Below, piece by piece: positions 41,430 to 52,740 of a stretch of DNA of 64,000 bases. The DNA comes from Dryomyza anilis (Eukaryota > Arthropoda > Insecta > Diptera > Dryomyzidae): positions 36,811,394 through 36,875,393 of the forward strand of contig OX638130.1 of the NCBI GenBank assembly GCA_951804985.1. The letters are read 5' to 3'. The position numbers and the translations under genes are program-made. Within the stretch, counting starts at the first letter, position 1. Each line of letters begins with the position of its first letter. The notes beneath the pieces are model-generated. The model was given only the letters and a program-made list of their open reading frames with translations. It was not told the origin of the DNA and did no database searches.

Positions 41430-42090
41430 TCTTATTAGATTTCAATTTCAATTATATTTATGTGGTGATACCGTATGCTAAATATTGAAAGTTTTACTAA
41501 ATTATTTTTACTAAATGACATATTTATAATTAATTAAAATTTATATTATATTAAATTAAAATTTATATTATATTACAATTTTACTAAATTAAAAATCTTA
41601 ATAAATTTTCAATTTATTCTCTACAAATTAAATTTTTTTATAAAAATTACAATTTTTACAAAAAATTACAATTTTTACTAAAAATTAAAACTATTACTAA
41701 TAATTCTAATTTATACTAAAATTTCAAGTCTTTACTAAAAATTCCAATTTCTACTTAAATATTTTTTTACTAAATAATTCATATTGTAACTAAAATTACA
41801 ATTTTTACAGTTTATACTAAAAATTATTTTTTTTTTCTAAAAACTAAAATTTTCCTAAAACTTTTAATTTTTACTAAACATTCTAGTTTCTACTAAAAAT
41901 TAATATTTTTACCAAATATTATAATTTTTAGTAATAATTCATTATACTAAAAGTTTTAATTTGTATTAAAATTTAAAATTTTAAAAAAATTGAAATGTTT
42001 ACTAAAAATTCTAATTTTTACTAAAAATTCAAATTTTTATTAAAAAATTGAAATTTTACTAAACATTCCAATTTCTACTAAAACTTATAT
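41430..42090. repeat. Degenerate AT minisatellite (TTTTTACTAAAAATTC-like)
   Basis: Dozens of diverged copies of TTTTTACTAAAAATTC(T)AA follow the Cullin-5 fragment. Spacing is 17-25 bp. Nothing coding. It ends in a short (AT)n near 42104. A further 100 bp (42130-42240) of more complex sequence lies before the TA tract and is unassigned. Confidence 0.65.
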
Positions 42091-42404
42091 ATTTTCATAT
42101 ACATATATATATATATATAAATTCATTATTCATTCGTTTAGATGGACTAATGCACCGGTATTTTGAGGCATCCAAATCTATTCGAACTATCATCTGCCAC
42201 CAGCCGCTTCTTCTTCAGCAGCACCATCAACAGTATTAAACGCACGGCATTTTATTTGATATATTTGTGATTTCATGTTTAACATTGCTTTAAATGTATT
42301 TATAACTAGTATTTTTATATAAAAAGTTAAACCAAATGCGTTATTTTCAACATTACATAAATTTACATTACCTAAATTCATTTTGTACTTTAAGGGATAT
42401 ATAC

Positions 42405-42746
<342 letters not shown>

Positions 42747-42748
<2 letters not shown>

Positions 42749-43390
42749 CACCCTATCAAATATTGATGTTTTTCTCCAAATATGATGCCCAAATTCTGTT
42801 TTTTAATTGCGTTTCGCTTTGTTAATAAGATTATTAACAAATATAAAATAAGTGATTTGAAATCATTTACGAAATGGTTGTGAGTTTTTAAATAGTAAGC
42901 TTATTAAGAAATCTGAGTCTGCAACCTTTACAAAAATGTTTATTGGGATATTTCACCTTACAAAAAGCTAACGGAGTCGTCCGCTTTGACGGTACGGTAA
43001 CATAATCGTATATGCTACGACGGATACTTGCCCAATGCTCCGTAAACATGCCGTCAATGACGGTATTGTGATTCCCTGTGTGTCGTATGCTCCGTATTAA
43101 TGATTCTTCCCAATATACAACAGGGTAAGCGTTTGAAAAAATAATCATAATTGCCTTTAAGGTCTAGTGTGTTTTTCAAATCAGTTTTAAAAATAAAAGA
43201 TGTGCTATTTTTAGCGCTTACTCTGAATTTGAAAATGATTTGATAATAACAATACCAAAAAGGGCAATGAAAATCAGGAACAAAAATGTAGTGACACTAA
43301 AAACAGTATGTTTTTTATGATTTCAATCGAAACCCTGACAAAAAATATAACATAACAACGCGCGTCCAAATCTAATAGCTTACCGAAATG
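42747..43390. other. Unclassified sequence with CGG/CCG-rich inverted words
   Basis: Contains GTTTATTGGGATATTTCACC and CTTACAAAAAGC (42940-42970), resembling words in the foldback at 37705-38150, and GACGGTACGG, CATGCCGTCAATGACGGTAT near 42990-43065. Similar GTACCGGCATGACGGAGTAT lies at 45339. A minus-strand 86-codon frame at 42888-43148 has no recognisable domain. Left unassigned. Confidence 0.4.
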
Positions 43391-44088
43391 GACTTCTTTG
43401 GACTTCTGTAAATATTTAAAACAATACACCGACCGCACTCGCATCTGGCCATAGATTTTCCGAAGAATCTTTCTCTCGAACGTTCCTAAAGCTCGCTCAT
43501 CGGTGTTGACAAGCGTCCATGCCTCAGCGCCATAGAGGAGGACTGGCATGATGAGCGACTTATAGAGCGTAATTTTTGTCCGTCGAGAGAGGGCTCTGCT
43601 CCTCAATTGCCTACTGAGCCCAAAGTAACACCTGTTGGCAAGAGTTATTCTTCGGCTAATCTCCAGGCTGACATTGTTTTCCTTGTTGATGCTGTTTCCT
43701 AGATATACGAAGTCCTTCACAACTTGGAAGTTGTGGTTGTCAATAGTGAAGTGTTGTCCAAGACGCTGGGACACTTTGTTTGTTGACACTAGGTATTTCG
43801 TCTTGTCCTCGTTCACTGTAAGATCCATTCGACGCGATTCCCTTTCTAAACTGGATAATGCTGCACTGACTGCTCGTACGCTCTGCCCAATGATGTCGAT
43901 ATCATCAGCGTACCCGAGCAGCATGGAACTCTTGTTGAAGATAGTGCCATTGTGATGGAGTTGTGCAGCTCTTACAACCTTCTCCATTATTAAGTTGAAG
44001 AAGTCACACGATAGGGAATCGCCTTCTCTGAAACCTCGTTCGGAATTAAACGTATCGGTGAGGTTGTTCCCCATTCTCACTGAGCAAA
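43391..44088 (-). pseudogene. RTE copy 3, reverse-transcriptase fragment
   Basis: An open minus-strand frame (within 43274-44080) reads GFREGDSLSCDFFNLIMEKV (RT motif B), SSMLLGYADDIDIIGQSVRA (motif C, both Asp), LTVNEDKTKYLVSTNK, DFVYLGNSINKENNVSLEIS and KSLIMPVLLYGAEAWTLVNT, ending LRKIYGQMRVRSVY. These match RTE copy 1 closely. Both ends are truncated: motif A and everything upstream are missing, as are the C-terminal WLGHVERM segment and the 3' end. The frame then runs on into unrelated DNA below 43430. The adjacent reverse-strand frame is only a shadow. Confidence 0.85.
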
Positions 44089-45383
44089 TGAGAACGTATA
44101 ACGGAATAATTAATTGAAAAATGCCCTTTTTCTTGTCCTATATGAGGATCCCCTTTTTTTACTTATTTTGCAGGATTAAGTCAATATTTAAAAGAAAAAA
44201 CTAAATGTAGGTTAATTTGATATCGAGTTGCTAAATCTTGATTTGAAGTAAACGTTGAAAACAATTTAAGAATAACTTTAAGATTGATTTGAAAATAAGG
44301 AAATTTTCAAGTTAAGGTTAAGCTACCAGTTTTATTGAAAAAGCTATGATTCTTAAATTTAGATGAAAGGTGTTTCAAACGTTAACCTCAACTCTACGAT
44401 TTGAAAGTAATGATTGATTCAAAGCATTCGCAGGTTAATATTAAGTGCAATGGCATATTGGTTTGTATCGTACTTTAAACTGAGTACAAATTTTTATAGT
44501 ACGATTGAAACGCACTGAAAACGTGCCAATATCGTGCCGTATTTTAATAAGCAAACCGGAGTGGAACACAACAAAACGCATGAGAAACGCGATGTAAACT
44601 GAGTGGAAAAAATATAGCTTACTGAAATATTTAACTTATTTGTAAATTAAAAAAGTGCATTTTTTTGTATGATTTAATTAAAATTTAAATTATTAACTAT
44701 TAACAATTTTTTTTAATTATTAAATATTATTAATTTTAATTTAACATGTTTCACAAATTAGAAGAAATGCGAGATTTTAGAGGGCTTTTGTCCAGTCATT
44801 CGAGAATGTATCACGACGCACATAATATAGGCTCTACCTTGGCATTGATGAGTGGGAAAACCTATCTGAATGTTGATAAATTTAATATATTTAAAAAATG
44901 TATTTAAAATGCATGACTTTGGACACTTGTGTAACAATAATGCAGAGATGAGTTTAAGGATATATTCCCATATCCCTATGTTATACGAAGAGATAATGCC
45001 CTCACGAATTCTTAATATTGTGCGCAAACAATTGTTTACAATCGGGTATTTTCTGAGCGTGTTTGAAGCTGCCTTGATGCAGAATAAAAATCAGCACTCC
45101 ACTTCCTGCAGTTTATTGAGTAATTCAGTGCATTTTTATTTGTGTTTCGACAAGCCAATATAATTCCTAGTTTCGGTCCACCATTAATTATAAAATGTAT
45201 CCTTTGTAAATCTGGAAAGATTCAGTTAAAAAATACTAATTTTATTTTATTTATATTAGTGTAATTGATCCCTGCTTCACAAAATGAAATGATTTGTATG
45301 TTTATGTTTCAAACATTCAGGCTATAACGTATGTAAATCGGTACCGGCATGACGGAGTATTAACGGCACAAAAACGGCACCAT
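44089..45383. other. Unclassified sequence before the plus-strand LTR element
   Basis: A 97-codon plus-strand frame (44870-45163) and an overlapping minus-strand frame (44758-45027) show no family I recognise. The rest is AT-rich. The last bases before the LTR (ACGGCACCAT) would hold half of any target duplication. Confidence 0.45.
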
Positions 45384-46071
45384 TGTTGAGAGTTAGCATT
45401 ATGACAATCACTCATAGCGTGACAGTTCATTGATATTTTTCTAGTGGGTATTTGCTGTTGCTAAATATTTAAATAATATTATATGCATTCTAATTGTTGT
45501 TAAAACAATAAGTAAATGATGTTGGTTTGATGACACACCTTTTGGTCGTTGCCAAAATAAGCGGCGACAATTTACTTAGTCAGCATTGTAACTGTAAACC
45601 AAATTCGCAGCAGCGTCAAGTTGCTAGCTTGAAGAAAATAAGCACGTGGTGCAATTTGTTTGTAAACAAAGATGATTTCAATTCAATGACTTTTCGATGG
45701 CCTAATTTCAATGTCATCGCGGGTTGCTGATTATGCAAGAGTTGCTTTCACGGTCAGCGTTAAGAACTCGAGTTGCCGATCGAACTTGAGTTCTTTACGG
45801 AACTTGTGATTGGTTAAAATTATGCTTCTGGGCAAAAGCAGCAAGACACACTGTGATTGGCCAAAATTATGTTTCTAGGCTGAAGCAGCAAGACACTGGG
45901 AAAGTAGCATTGAAACTTAGATTAAGTATTAGTATATTAGCTATAGTTATTTAGTTTTTAAGTGGAACAGAAAAAGGAAATAAAAGTTGTAAAAAGGATA
46001 AACTTGAAATGGAGTAAGTGTTGTTATTTATTAAATGTCTTATTTCAGTTGATGAAGTAGGGACTTTAACA
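45384..46071 (+). mobile_element. 5' LTR (688 bp) of the plus-strand element
   Basis: TGTTGAGAGTTAGCATTATG at the left end and GTAGGGACTTTAACA at the right end match the ends of the minus-strand 3' LTR at 33199-33917. Only this first LTR is full length; in the four downstream units the LTR starts at the position equal to 45542, so the first 158 bp (start of U3) are missing there. The sequence AATAAAAGTTG near 45978 could be a polyadenylation signal. Confidence 0.9.
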
Positions 46072-46084
46072 TTGGCCCAGCCGG
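46072..46084 (+). promoter_or_regulatory. Candidate primer-binding site
   Basis: TTGGCCCAGCCGG immediately follows the LTR end. A TGG-initial stretch here fits annealing of a tRNA CCA end. The next bases differ between units: CCAGAACC in unit 1 and TTTTAGAACC in units 2-5. The tRNA was not identified. Confidence 0.55.
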
Positions 46085-46429
46085 CCAGAACCAAAAACAG
46101 CCGCTCTAGGTGGAAGATAGAAAAAATTTTAAATATGTTTTTAAAATAAATAGTCAATAATTTAAATAAAATCTAATTTTGGTAATTTAAAAATTTTTGT
46201 TGGAAATGACGTATTTTTAATGGAAGCCCTACAATGAAAATTAAAGAAAACACAACATGAAACACTATTTTATTGTAGTGAGTTTTGAGGAAAATAATGA
46301 AAACATGGTGTAAACAAATAATAAATTTTTAAATAAATAAGGAAAATCTATCGAGAAAAATCTGAAGTTAAATAGAAATTCACTAGTGATACCAGTAATA
46401 TTGAGAAAGTTAATTTCCCAGATTTTAAA

Positions 46430-46852
46430 ATGAGTATCCAACATATTGCAAAGACAGTGAACCGTTTGGTTCCGATGTTCTCAGGCACGGATTCCAATGC
46501 TCTGCCCTCTGAAGTATGTAGATTCATACAAGGATGTGATTTAGCGGTAAAGCCTACGAATGAAATAGAGTTACAAGAATTTATATCATGTGTTAAGTTA
46601 AGAATGTATGGAGACGCATTTGAACTAGTTAATGGAATTCAATTTAGCAGATTAAATGAATTATATACTCTAATAAAGCGAACATATCTTAAAACCATAA
46701 CATTAGACTCAGTGATAAATGATATAAGTCATGTCTATCAAACATCCACGGAAGAAATTAGACCTTTTGCAAGACGCCTAAATGTCCTGAAAACAAAGGC
46801 GGTGGAATTAATAAAAGAAAATATAACGGCACAGGGGACGAGGCAATGTTAA
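46430..46852 (+). pseudogene. Gag, capsid-like N-terminal part (unit 1)
   Basis: Gag forms the particle that packages the element RNA. The 140-aa frame starts MSIQHIAKTVNRLVPMFSGT and continues through SEVCRFIQGCDLAVKPTNEI, LQEFISCVKLRMYGDAFELV and RPFARRLNVLKTKAVEL. This succession of helices (P-x-F-x-G start, then R-F-I-x-x-C-D, then the F-x-x-R segment) is typical of Ty3/gypsy/errantivirus capsid. It ends at a TAA at 46850 because of a frameshift: the true continuation starts in another frame at 46846 (overlap ATGTTAA). The same frameshift is in all five units, so it predates the amplification. The only residue difference from the other units here is V for A in SHVYQ. Confidence 0.85.
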
Positions 46853-47055
46853 TGGAACTGGACAAATCCATACAAAAGACTTTTAAAGTAGGTCTTAAAG
46901 ACAGCACACCGAAAATACACATGCTAAATAATAAGTCAAACTCACTAGATTCACTGATAGAGGAAGCAGTAGAAACGTTGGAGATAATACAAAGTGGGCG
47001 TGTAATAGAAACAACACAGAATGCCCCAGAGGTGCATTCAGGGCCTCACAAATAA
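46846..47055 (+). pseudogene. Gag middle part (unit 1), second frame
   Basis: The 69-aa frame MLMELDKSIQKTFKVGLKDS continues the capsid C-terminal domain (SLDSLIEEAVETLE helix) after the frameshift at 46846. It stops with TAA at 47053, about 50 bases before the next gag frame, which begins with the nucleocapsid-like part. So unit 1 gag is divided over three reading frames. Identical frames occur in units 3, 4 and 5; unit 2 has lost the end of this piece. Confidence 0.8.
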
Positions 47056-47105
47056 CATGCGAAAAAATTGTTATAGGAAACAATAGTGGATCATTTGGGC
47101 ACGAA

Positions 47106-47512
47106 ATGCTCGCAAACGAAAGGGATAAAGTTGTTCCAACATGTTCATTTTGCGGGAATGACGGAAATACGAGGGACGAATTTATCAGTCGGAAAAACAT
47201 GCCTTACTGTCAAGAATGTGGCAATTACGGCCACGAAACGAGCCTTAGATGTGCAAATAATAAACCGGAACCGGGGCAAAACTGTACGCGTAGACAACAA
47301 ACAATTAATTACGACTACAATGATGGCTACGAGAATATTACGCAAGCCAATCATAGGAATAATAATGTTCGAAGATATAATAACAACAATAATTGGGAAT
47401 ATCATAATGAAAATATAACTAATAATTATAATAACAATAATAATAATTATAATAACAATAATAATAATAATTATAATAACAAAAATAATAATTATAATAA
47501 CAATCATAATAA
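47106..47512 (+). pseudogene. Gag nucleocapsid-like, Asn-rich part (unit 1) up to the DINE-1
   Basis: Third gag frame: CSFCGNDGNTRDEF (degenerate knuckle), CQECGNYGHETSLRC (CCHC knuckle with five residues before the last Cys), then a Tyr/Asn-rich tract encoded by AAT/AAC repeats (YNNNNNYNNNNN). At 47513 the DINE-1 interrupts the (AAT)n coding repeat; the frame reads on into DINE sequence and stops at 47607. The continuation of gag, with a second knuckle, lies beyond the DINE-1 at 48214. Confidence 0.82.
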
Positions 47513-48213
47513 CCAGTTGGGAAGGTTAGATCACATGGGAAATTTTAAAGTAGGTGTAATTATGATAGTTAGGATTATCAAAATTATAGTCGGTCCAAGC
47601 CGACTATAAATACCCTACACATATGTGTAGTTACCATTCAAAGTGATATATAGGTCACCAGGGTATACGAATCCTGAAAATAACTACAAACATTCAATCG
47701 CTGAAGAATTTCCATTCATTTGATACCCATATTTACAAATGGGTAGGTGTACCGAATTTCGATTTTTTTTTTTGTGAACCACAAGTCTTTTCGCCGGAAA
47801 ACATTATTATCATGTATTTGAGCATGAGTCAATATATATTTTACCAAAAAAAGTTTACCTAAGCACGTATACATAAAAATTGATCTTTATATGTACATTT
47901 TATATGAGGTATTTGAACATAAGTGGGCCACAATGGACCGATCTCGCCAATTTTTTCGCACATACAGCGTAGGTATATTAGTAATCTAAGTTATAAGTTT
48001 CATTTATCTAGCTCTTCAATTTTAAAAGTAGTAGGGATTTTCAACAGACAGACGGACAGACAGACGGACAGACATACGGACATCGCTAAATCGACTCAGG
48101 AGGTCATGCTGATCAAGAATATATATACTTTTCCATACCGGAGATGCTTCCTTCTGGGTGTTACAAACGGCGTACCAAACTGAATATATCCTTTCACTCT
48201 TAGTGTAGGGTAT
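47513..48213 (-). mobile_element. DINE-1/mini-me inside gag (unit 1)
   Basis: A complete 701-bp copy: CCAGTTGGGAAGGTTAGATC at the left, hairpin TAGTCGGTCCAAGCCGACTA, the (GACA/GACG)n run near 48045-48080, the core CATGCTGATCAAGAATATAT, and CTCTTAGTGTAGGGTAT at 48213. AATAAT sequence continues on both sides, so it went into the Asn-codon repeat. It was amplified along with the unit rather than inserted five times, since position and ends are the same in all units. Confidence 0.92.
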
Positions 48214-48462
48214 AATAATAATAATTATCGGAATAATAATCGTAATTATAATAATAACAATGAAAATAATTACAATATCAATTACAACAATAATAATGGA
48301 AATAGAAATAGTAATTATTGGAATAATATTCATACTAATAATAATAATGGGAATAGTAGTAATAATAATCATAATAATAATAATCGGGATTTAAATAAAT
48401 GGTGTGCAAGAATTGGGCATACGTTAGAAAACTGTTTTGCGGGGCCCAGAATAGGACAATAA
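48214..48462 (+). pseudogene. Gag C-terminal Asn-rich piece with damaged zinc knuckle (unit 1)
   Basis: After the DINE-1 the (AAT)n-encoded Asn-rich tract resumes (NNNNYRNNNRNYNNNNEN) and ends in a zinc knuckle. In units 2, 3 and 5 this reads CKWCARIGHTLENC, a canonical C-x2-C-x4-H-x4-C. In unit 1 a 6-base deletion (TGTAAA) removes the first Cys and Lys, so only WCARIGHTLENC is left. Stop TAA at 48460. Confidence 0.8.
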
Positions 48463-48731
48463 TCTATGAACCCAAGACAAATTGCGAAATCAGGCCAAAG
48501 GAGATAGGAATTGTGAATCAGACGCCGAACGCGGCAGTGGATACGTTCGCTATCAATGGTAGGAAAATGGTAGATAATTTTATTTCACTAATTGTATTAA
48601 CGTTGAACGTTTTCGGCATAGTAGCATTAACAGCGAAAAATAATTTTTATGATTGCATAATAAATATGATATGTATAGAAGAAAATGAGAAGAAATTAAA
48701 TGATTTGATTACTTCAGGAATGGATTTATGA
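48399..48731 (+). other. Unassigned 110-codon frame at the end of array unit 1
   Basis: It overlaps the end of gag in another frame and continues past it (FAINGRKMVDNFISLIVLTL, CIINMICIEENEKK, ending SGMDL). A hydrophobic stretch (FISLIVLTLNVFGIVALTA) could span a membrane. It recurs in all five units with near-identical sequence. The first part is a shadow of gag; the second part (from about 48540) lies between gag and protease and may be a remnant of the gag-pro junction. No family recognised. Confidence 0.35.
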
Positions 48732-49640
48732 ATTGAATTGAAAATATTAATTGGTCGTTGCCAAAATAAGCGGCGACAATTTACTTAGTCAGCATTGTAA
48801 CTGTAAACCAAATTCGCAGCAGCGTCAAGTTGCTAGCTTGAAGAAAATAAGCACGTGGTGCAATTTGTTTGTAAACAAAGATGATTTCAATTCAATGACT
48901 TTTCGATGGCCTAATTTCAATGTCATCGCGGGTTGCTGATTATGCAAGAGTTGCTTTCACGGTCAGCGTTAAGAACTCGAGTTGCCGATCGAACTTGAGT
49001 TCTTTACGGAACTTGTGATTGGTTAAAATTATGCTTCTGGGCAAAAGCAGCAAGACACACTGTGATTGGCCAAAATTATGTTTCTAGGCTGAAGCAGCAA
49101 GACACTGGGAAAGTAGCATTGAAACTTAGATTAAGTATTAGTATATTAGCTATAGTTATTTAGTTTTTAAGTGGAACAGAAAAAGGAAATAAAAGTTGTA
49201 AAAAGGATAAACTTGAAATGGAGTAAGTGTTGTTATTTATTAAATGTCTTATTTCAGTTGATGAAGTAGGGACTTTAACATTGGCCCAGCCGGTTTTAGA
49301 ACCAAAAACAGCCGCTCTAGGTGGAAGATAGAAAAAATTTTAAATATGTTTTTAAAATAAATAGTCAATAATTTAAATAAAATCTAATTTTGGTAATTTA
49401 AAAATTTTTGTTGGAAATGACGTATTTTTAATGGAAGCCCTACAATGAAAATTAAAGAAAACACAACATGAAACACTATTTTATTGTAGTGAGTTTTGAG
49501 GAAAATAATGAAAACATGGTGTAAACAAATAATAAATTTTTAAATAAATAAGGAAAATCTATCGAGAAAAATCTGAAGTTAAATAGAAATTCACTAGTGA
49601 TACCAGTAATATTGAGAAAGTTAATTTCCCAGATTTTAAA

Positions 49641-50606
49641 ATGAGTATCCAACATATTGCAAAGACCGTGAACCGTTTGGTTCCGATGTTCTCAGGCACG
49701 GATTCCAATGCTCTGCCTTCTGAAGTATGTAGATTCATACAAGGATGTGATTTAGCGGTAAAGCCTACGAATGAAATAGAGTTACAAGAATTTATATCAT
49801 GTGTTAAGTTAAGAATGTATGGAGACGCATTTGAACTAGTTAATGGAATTCAATTTAGCAGATTAAATGAATTATATACTCTAATAAAGCGAACATATCT
49901 TAAAACCATAACATTAGACTCAGTGATAAATGATATAAGTCATGCCTATCAAACATCCACGGAAGAAATTAGACCTTTTGCAAGACGCCTAAATGTCCTG
50001 AAAACAAAGGCGGTGGAATTAATAAAAGAAAATATAACGGCACAGGGGACGAGGCAATGTTAATGGAACTGGACAAATCCATACAAAAGACTTTTAAAGT
50101 AGGTCTTAAAGACAGCACACCGAAAATACACATGCTAAATAATAAGTCAAACTCACTAGATTCACTGATAGAGGAAGCAGTAGAAACGTTGGAGATAAAC
50201 GAAATAACGAAAGGGATAAAGTTGTTCCAACATGTTCATTTTGCGGGAATGACGGAAATACGAGGGACGAATTTATCAGTCGGAAAAACATGCCTTACTG
50301 TCAAGAATGTGGCAATTACGGCCACGAAACGAGCCTTAGATGTGCAAATAATAAACCGGAACCGGGGCAAAACTGTACGCGTAGACAACAAACAATTAAT
50401 TACGACTACAATGATGGCTACGAGAATATTACGCAAGCCAATCATAGGAATAATAATGTTCGAAGATATAATAACAACAATAATTGGGAATATCATAATG
50501 AAAATAGAACTAATAATTATAATAACAATAATAATAATTATAATAACAATAATAATAATAATAATTATAATAACAAAAATAATAATTATAATAACAATCA
50601 TAATAA
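49641..50606 (+). pseudogene. Gag (unit 2), with 110-bp deletion
   Basis: Same capsid frame as unit 1 (49641-50063) with A restored in SHAYQ, followed by the second-frame piece. At about 50196 the sequence GAGATAAACGAAATAACGAA replaces the longer stretch of the other units; bases equivalent to about 46987-47112 of unit 1 are gone. The deletion fuses the second gag frame to an alternative reading of the knuckle region (a 188-codon frame ending in Ile-rich antisense-like sequence), not to the true nucleocapsid frame, which opens at 50290. The Asn-rich tract has one extra Asn codon relative to unit 1. Confidence 0.82.
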
Positions 50607-51307
50607 CCAGTTGGGAAGGTTAGATCACATGGGAAATTTTAAAGTAGGTGTAATTATGATAGTTAGGATTATCAAAATTATAGTCGGTCCAAGCCGACTA
50701 TAAATACCCTACACATATATGTAGTTACCATTCAAAGTGATATATAGGTCACCAGGGTATACGAATCCTGAAAATAACTACAAACATTCAATCGATGAAG
50801 AATTTCCATTCATTTGATACCCATATTTACAAATGGGTAGGTGTACCGAATTTCGATTTTTTTTTTTGTGAACCACAAGTCTTTTCGCCGGAAAACATTA
50901 TTATCATGTATTTGAGCATGAGTCAATATATATTTTACCAAAAAAAGTTTACCTAAGCACGTATACATAAAAATTGATCTTTATATGTACATTTTATATG
51001 AGGTATTTGAACATAAGTGGGCCACAATGGACCGATCTCGCCAATTTTTTCGCACATACAGCGTAGGTATATTAGTAATCTAAGTTATAAGTTTCATTTA
51101 TCTAGCTCTTCAATTTTAAAAGTAGTAGGGATTTTCAACAGACAGACGGACAGACAGACGGACAGACATACGGACATCGCTAAATCGACTCAGGAGGTCA
51201 TGCTGATCAAGAATATATATACTTTTCCATACCGGAGATGCTTCCTTCTGGGTGTTACAAACGGCGTACCAAACTGAATATACCCTTTCACTCTTAGTGT
51301 AGGGTAT
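50607..51307 (-). mobile_element. DINE-1/mini-me inside gag (unit 2)
   Basis: Same position and ends as in unit 1. Diagnostic differences: CACATATATGTAG beside the hairpin, AATCGATGAAG in the body and GAATATACCC near the right end. Unit 3 has the same set. Confidence 0.92.
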
Positions 51308-51562
51308 AATAATAATAATTATCGGAATAATAATCGTAATTATAATAATAACAATGAAAATAATTACAATATCAATTACAACAATAATAATGGAAATAGA
51401 AATAGTAATTATTGGAATAATATTCATACTAATAATAATAATGGGAATAGTAGTAATAATAATCATAATAATAATAATCGGGATTTAAATAAATGTAAAT
51501 GGTGTGCAAGAATTGGGCATACGTTAGAAAACTGTTTTGCGGGGCCCAGAATAGGACAATAA
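51308..51562 (+). pseudogene. Gag C-terminal Asn-rich piece with intact CCHC knuckle (unit 2)
   Basis: Asn-rich tract followed by NKCKWCARIGHTLENCF, the canonical C-x2-C-x4-H-x4-C spacing, then FAGPRIGQ and a stop at 51560. Followed by the same unassigned frame (51499-51831) as in unit 1. Confidence 0.8.
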
Positions 51563-52740
51563 TCTATGAACCCAAGACAAATTGCGAAATCAGGCCAAAG
51601 GAGATAGGAATTGTGAATCAGACGCCGAACGCGGCAGTGGATACGTTCGCTATCAATGGTAGGAAAATGGTAGATAATTTTATTTCACTAATTGTATTAA
51701 CGTTGAACGTTTTCGGCATAGTAGCATTAACAGCGAAAAATAATTTTTATGATTGCATAATAAATATGATATGTATAGAAGAAAATGAGAAGAAATTAAA
51801 TGATTTGATTACTTCAGGAATGGATTTATGAATTGAATTGAAAATATTAATTGGTCGTTGCCAAAATAAGCGGCGACAATTTACTTAGTCAGCATTGTAA
51901 CTGTAAACCAAATTCGCAGCAGCGTCAAGTTGCTAGCTTGAAGAAAATAAGCACGTGGTGCAATTTGTTTGTAAACAAAGATGATTTCAATTCAATGACT
52001 TTTCGATGGCCTAATTTCAATGTCATCGCGGGTTGCTGATTATGCAAGAGTTGCTTTCACGGTCAGCGTTAAGAACTCGAGTTGCCGATCGAACTTGAGT
52101 TCTTTACGGAACTTGTGATTGGTTAAAATTATGCTTCTGGGCAAAAGCAGCAAGACACACTGTGATTGGCCAAAATTATGTTTCTAGGCTGAAGCAGCAA
52201 GACACTGGGAAAGTAGCATTGAAACTTAGATTAAGTATTAGTATATTAGCTATAGTTATTTAGTTTTTAAGTGGAACAGAAAAAGGAAATAAAAGTTGTA
52301 AAAAGGATAAACTTGAAATGGAGTAAGTGTTGTTATTTATTAAATGTCTTATTTCAGTTGATGAAGTAGGGACTTTAACATTGGCCCAGCCGGTTTTAGA
52401 ACCAAAAACAGCCGCTCTAGGTGGAAGATAGAAAAAATTTTAAATATGTTTTTAAAATAAATAGTCAATAATTTAAATAAAATCTAATTTTGGTAATTTA
52501 AAAATTTTTGTTGGAAATGACGTATTTTTAATGGAAGCCCTACAATGAAAATTAAAGAAAACACAACATGAAACACTATTTTATTGTAGTGAGTTTTGAG
52601 GAAAATAATGAAAACATGGTGTAAACAAATAATAAATTTTTAAATAAATAAGGAAAATCTATCGAGAAAAATCTGAAGTTAAATAGAAATTCACTAGTGA
52701 TACCAGTAATATTGAGAAAGTTAATTTCCCAGATTTTAAA

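Larger units (their letters stand above)
45542..48750 (+). repeat. Tandem array unit 1 (3209 bp)
   Basis: The unit runs from TTGGTCGTTGCCAAAATAAG inside the LTR to GAATTGAAAATATTAA and is followed without gap by the same start sequence. The unit contains LTR bases 159-688, leader, gag, DINE-1, gag C-terminal piece and a 110-codon unassigned frame. Unit 1 carries the ATATAACT, CACATATGTGTAG, GAATATATCC and AAATGGTGTGC variants, all shared with unit 4. Confidence 0.95.
48751..51850 (+). repeat. Tandem array unit 2 (3100 bp)
   Basis: Starts with the truncated LTR (TTGGTCGTTGCCAAAATAAG) and ends GAAAATATTAA. It is about 110 bp shorter than the others because of a deletion in gag. It has the AATAGAACT, CACATATATGTAG, AATCGATGAAG and AAATGTAAATGG variants, all shared with unit 3, and the CTGCCTTCTGAAG variant shared with unit 5. 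Confidence 0.95.

Noticed and set aside
44870..45163. 97-codon plus-strand frame
   Set aside because: No motif or homologue recognised; an overlapping minus-strand frame is almost as long. Left as unclassified sequence.
47145..47507. Ile-rich minus-strand frames opposite the gag Asn-rich tract (also in units 2-5)
   Set aside because: AAT/AAC Asn codons read backwards give ATT/GTT Ile/Val codons; these are antisense shadows of gag.
47923..48183. 86-codon plus-strand frame in every DINE-1 copy, containing RQTDRQTDRHTD
   Set aside because: It translates the non-coding DINE-1 with its (GACA)n run. It recurs because the DINE-1 recurs; stops differ between copies and no domain is present.
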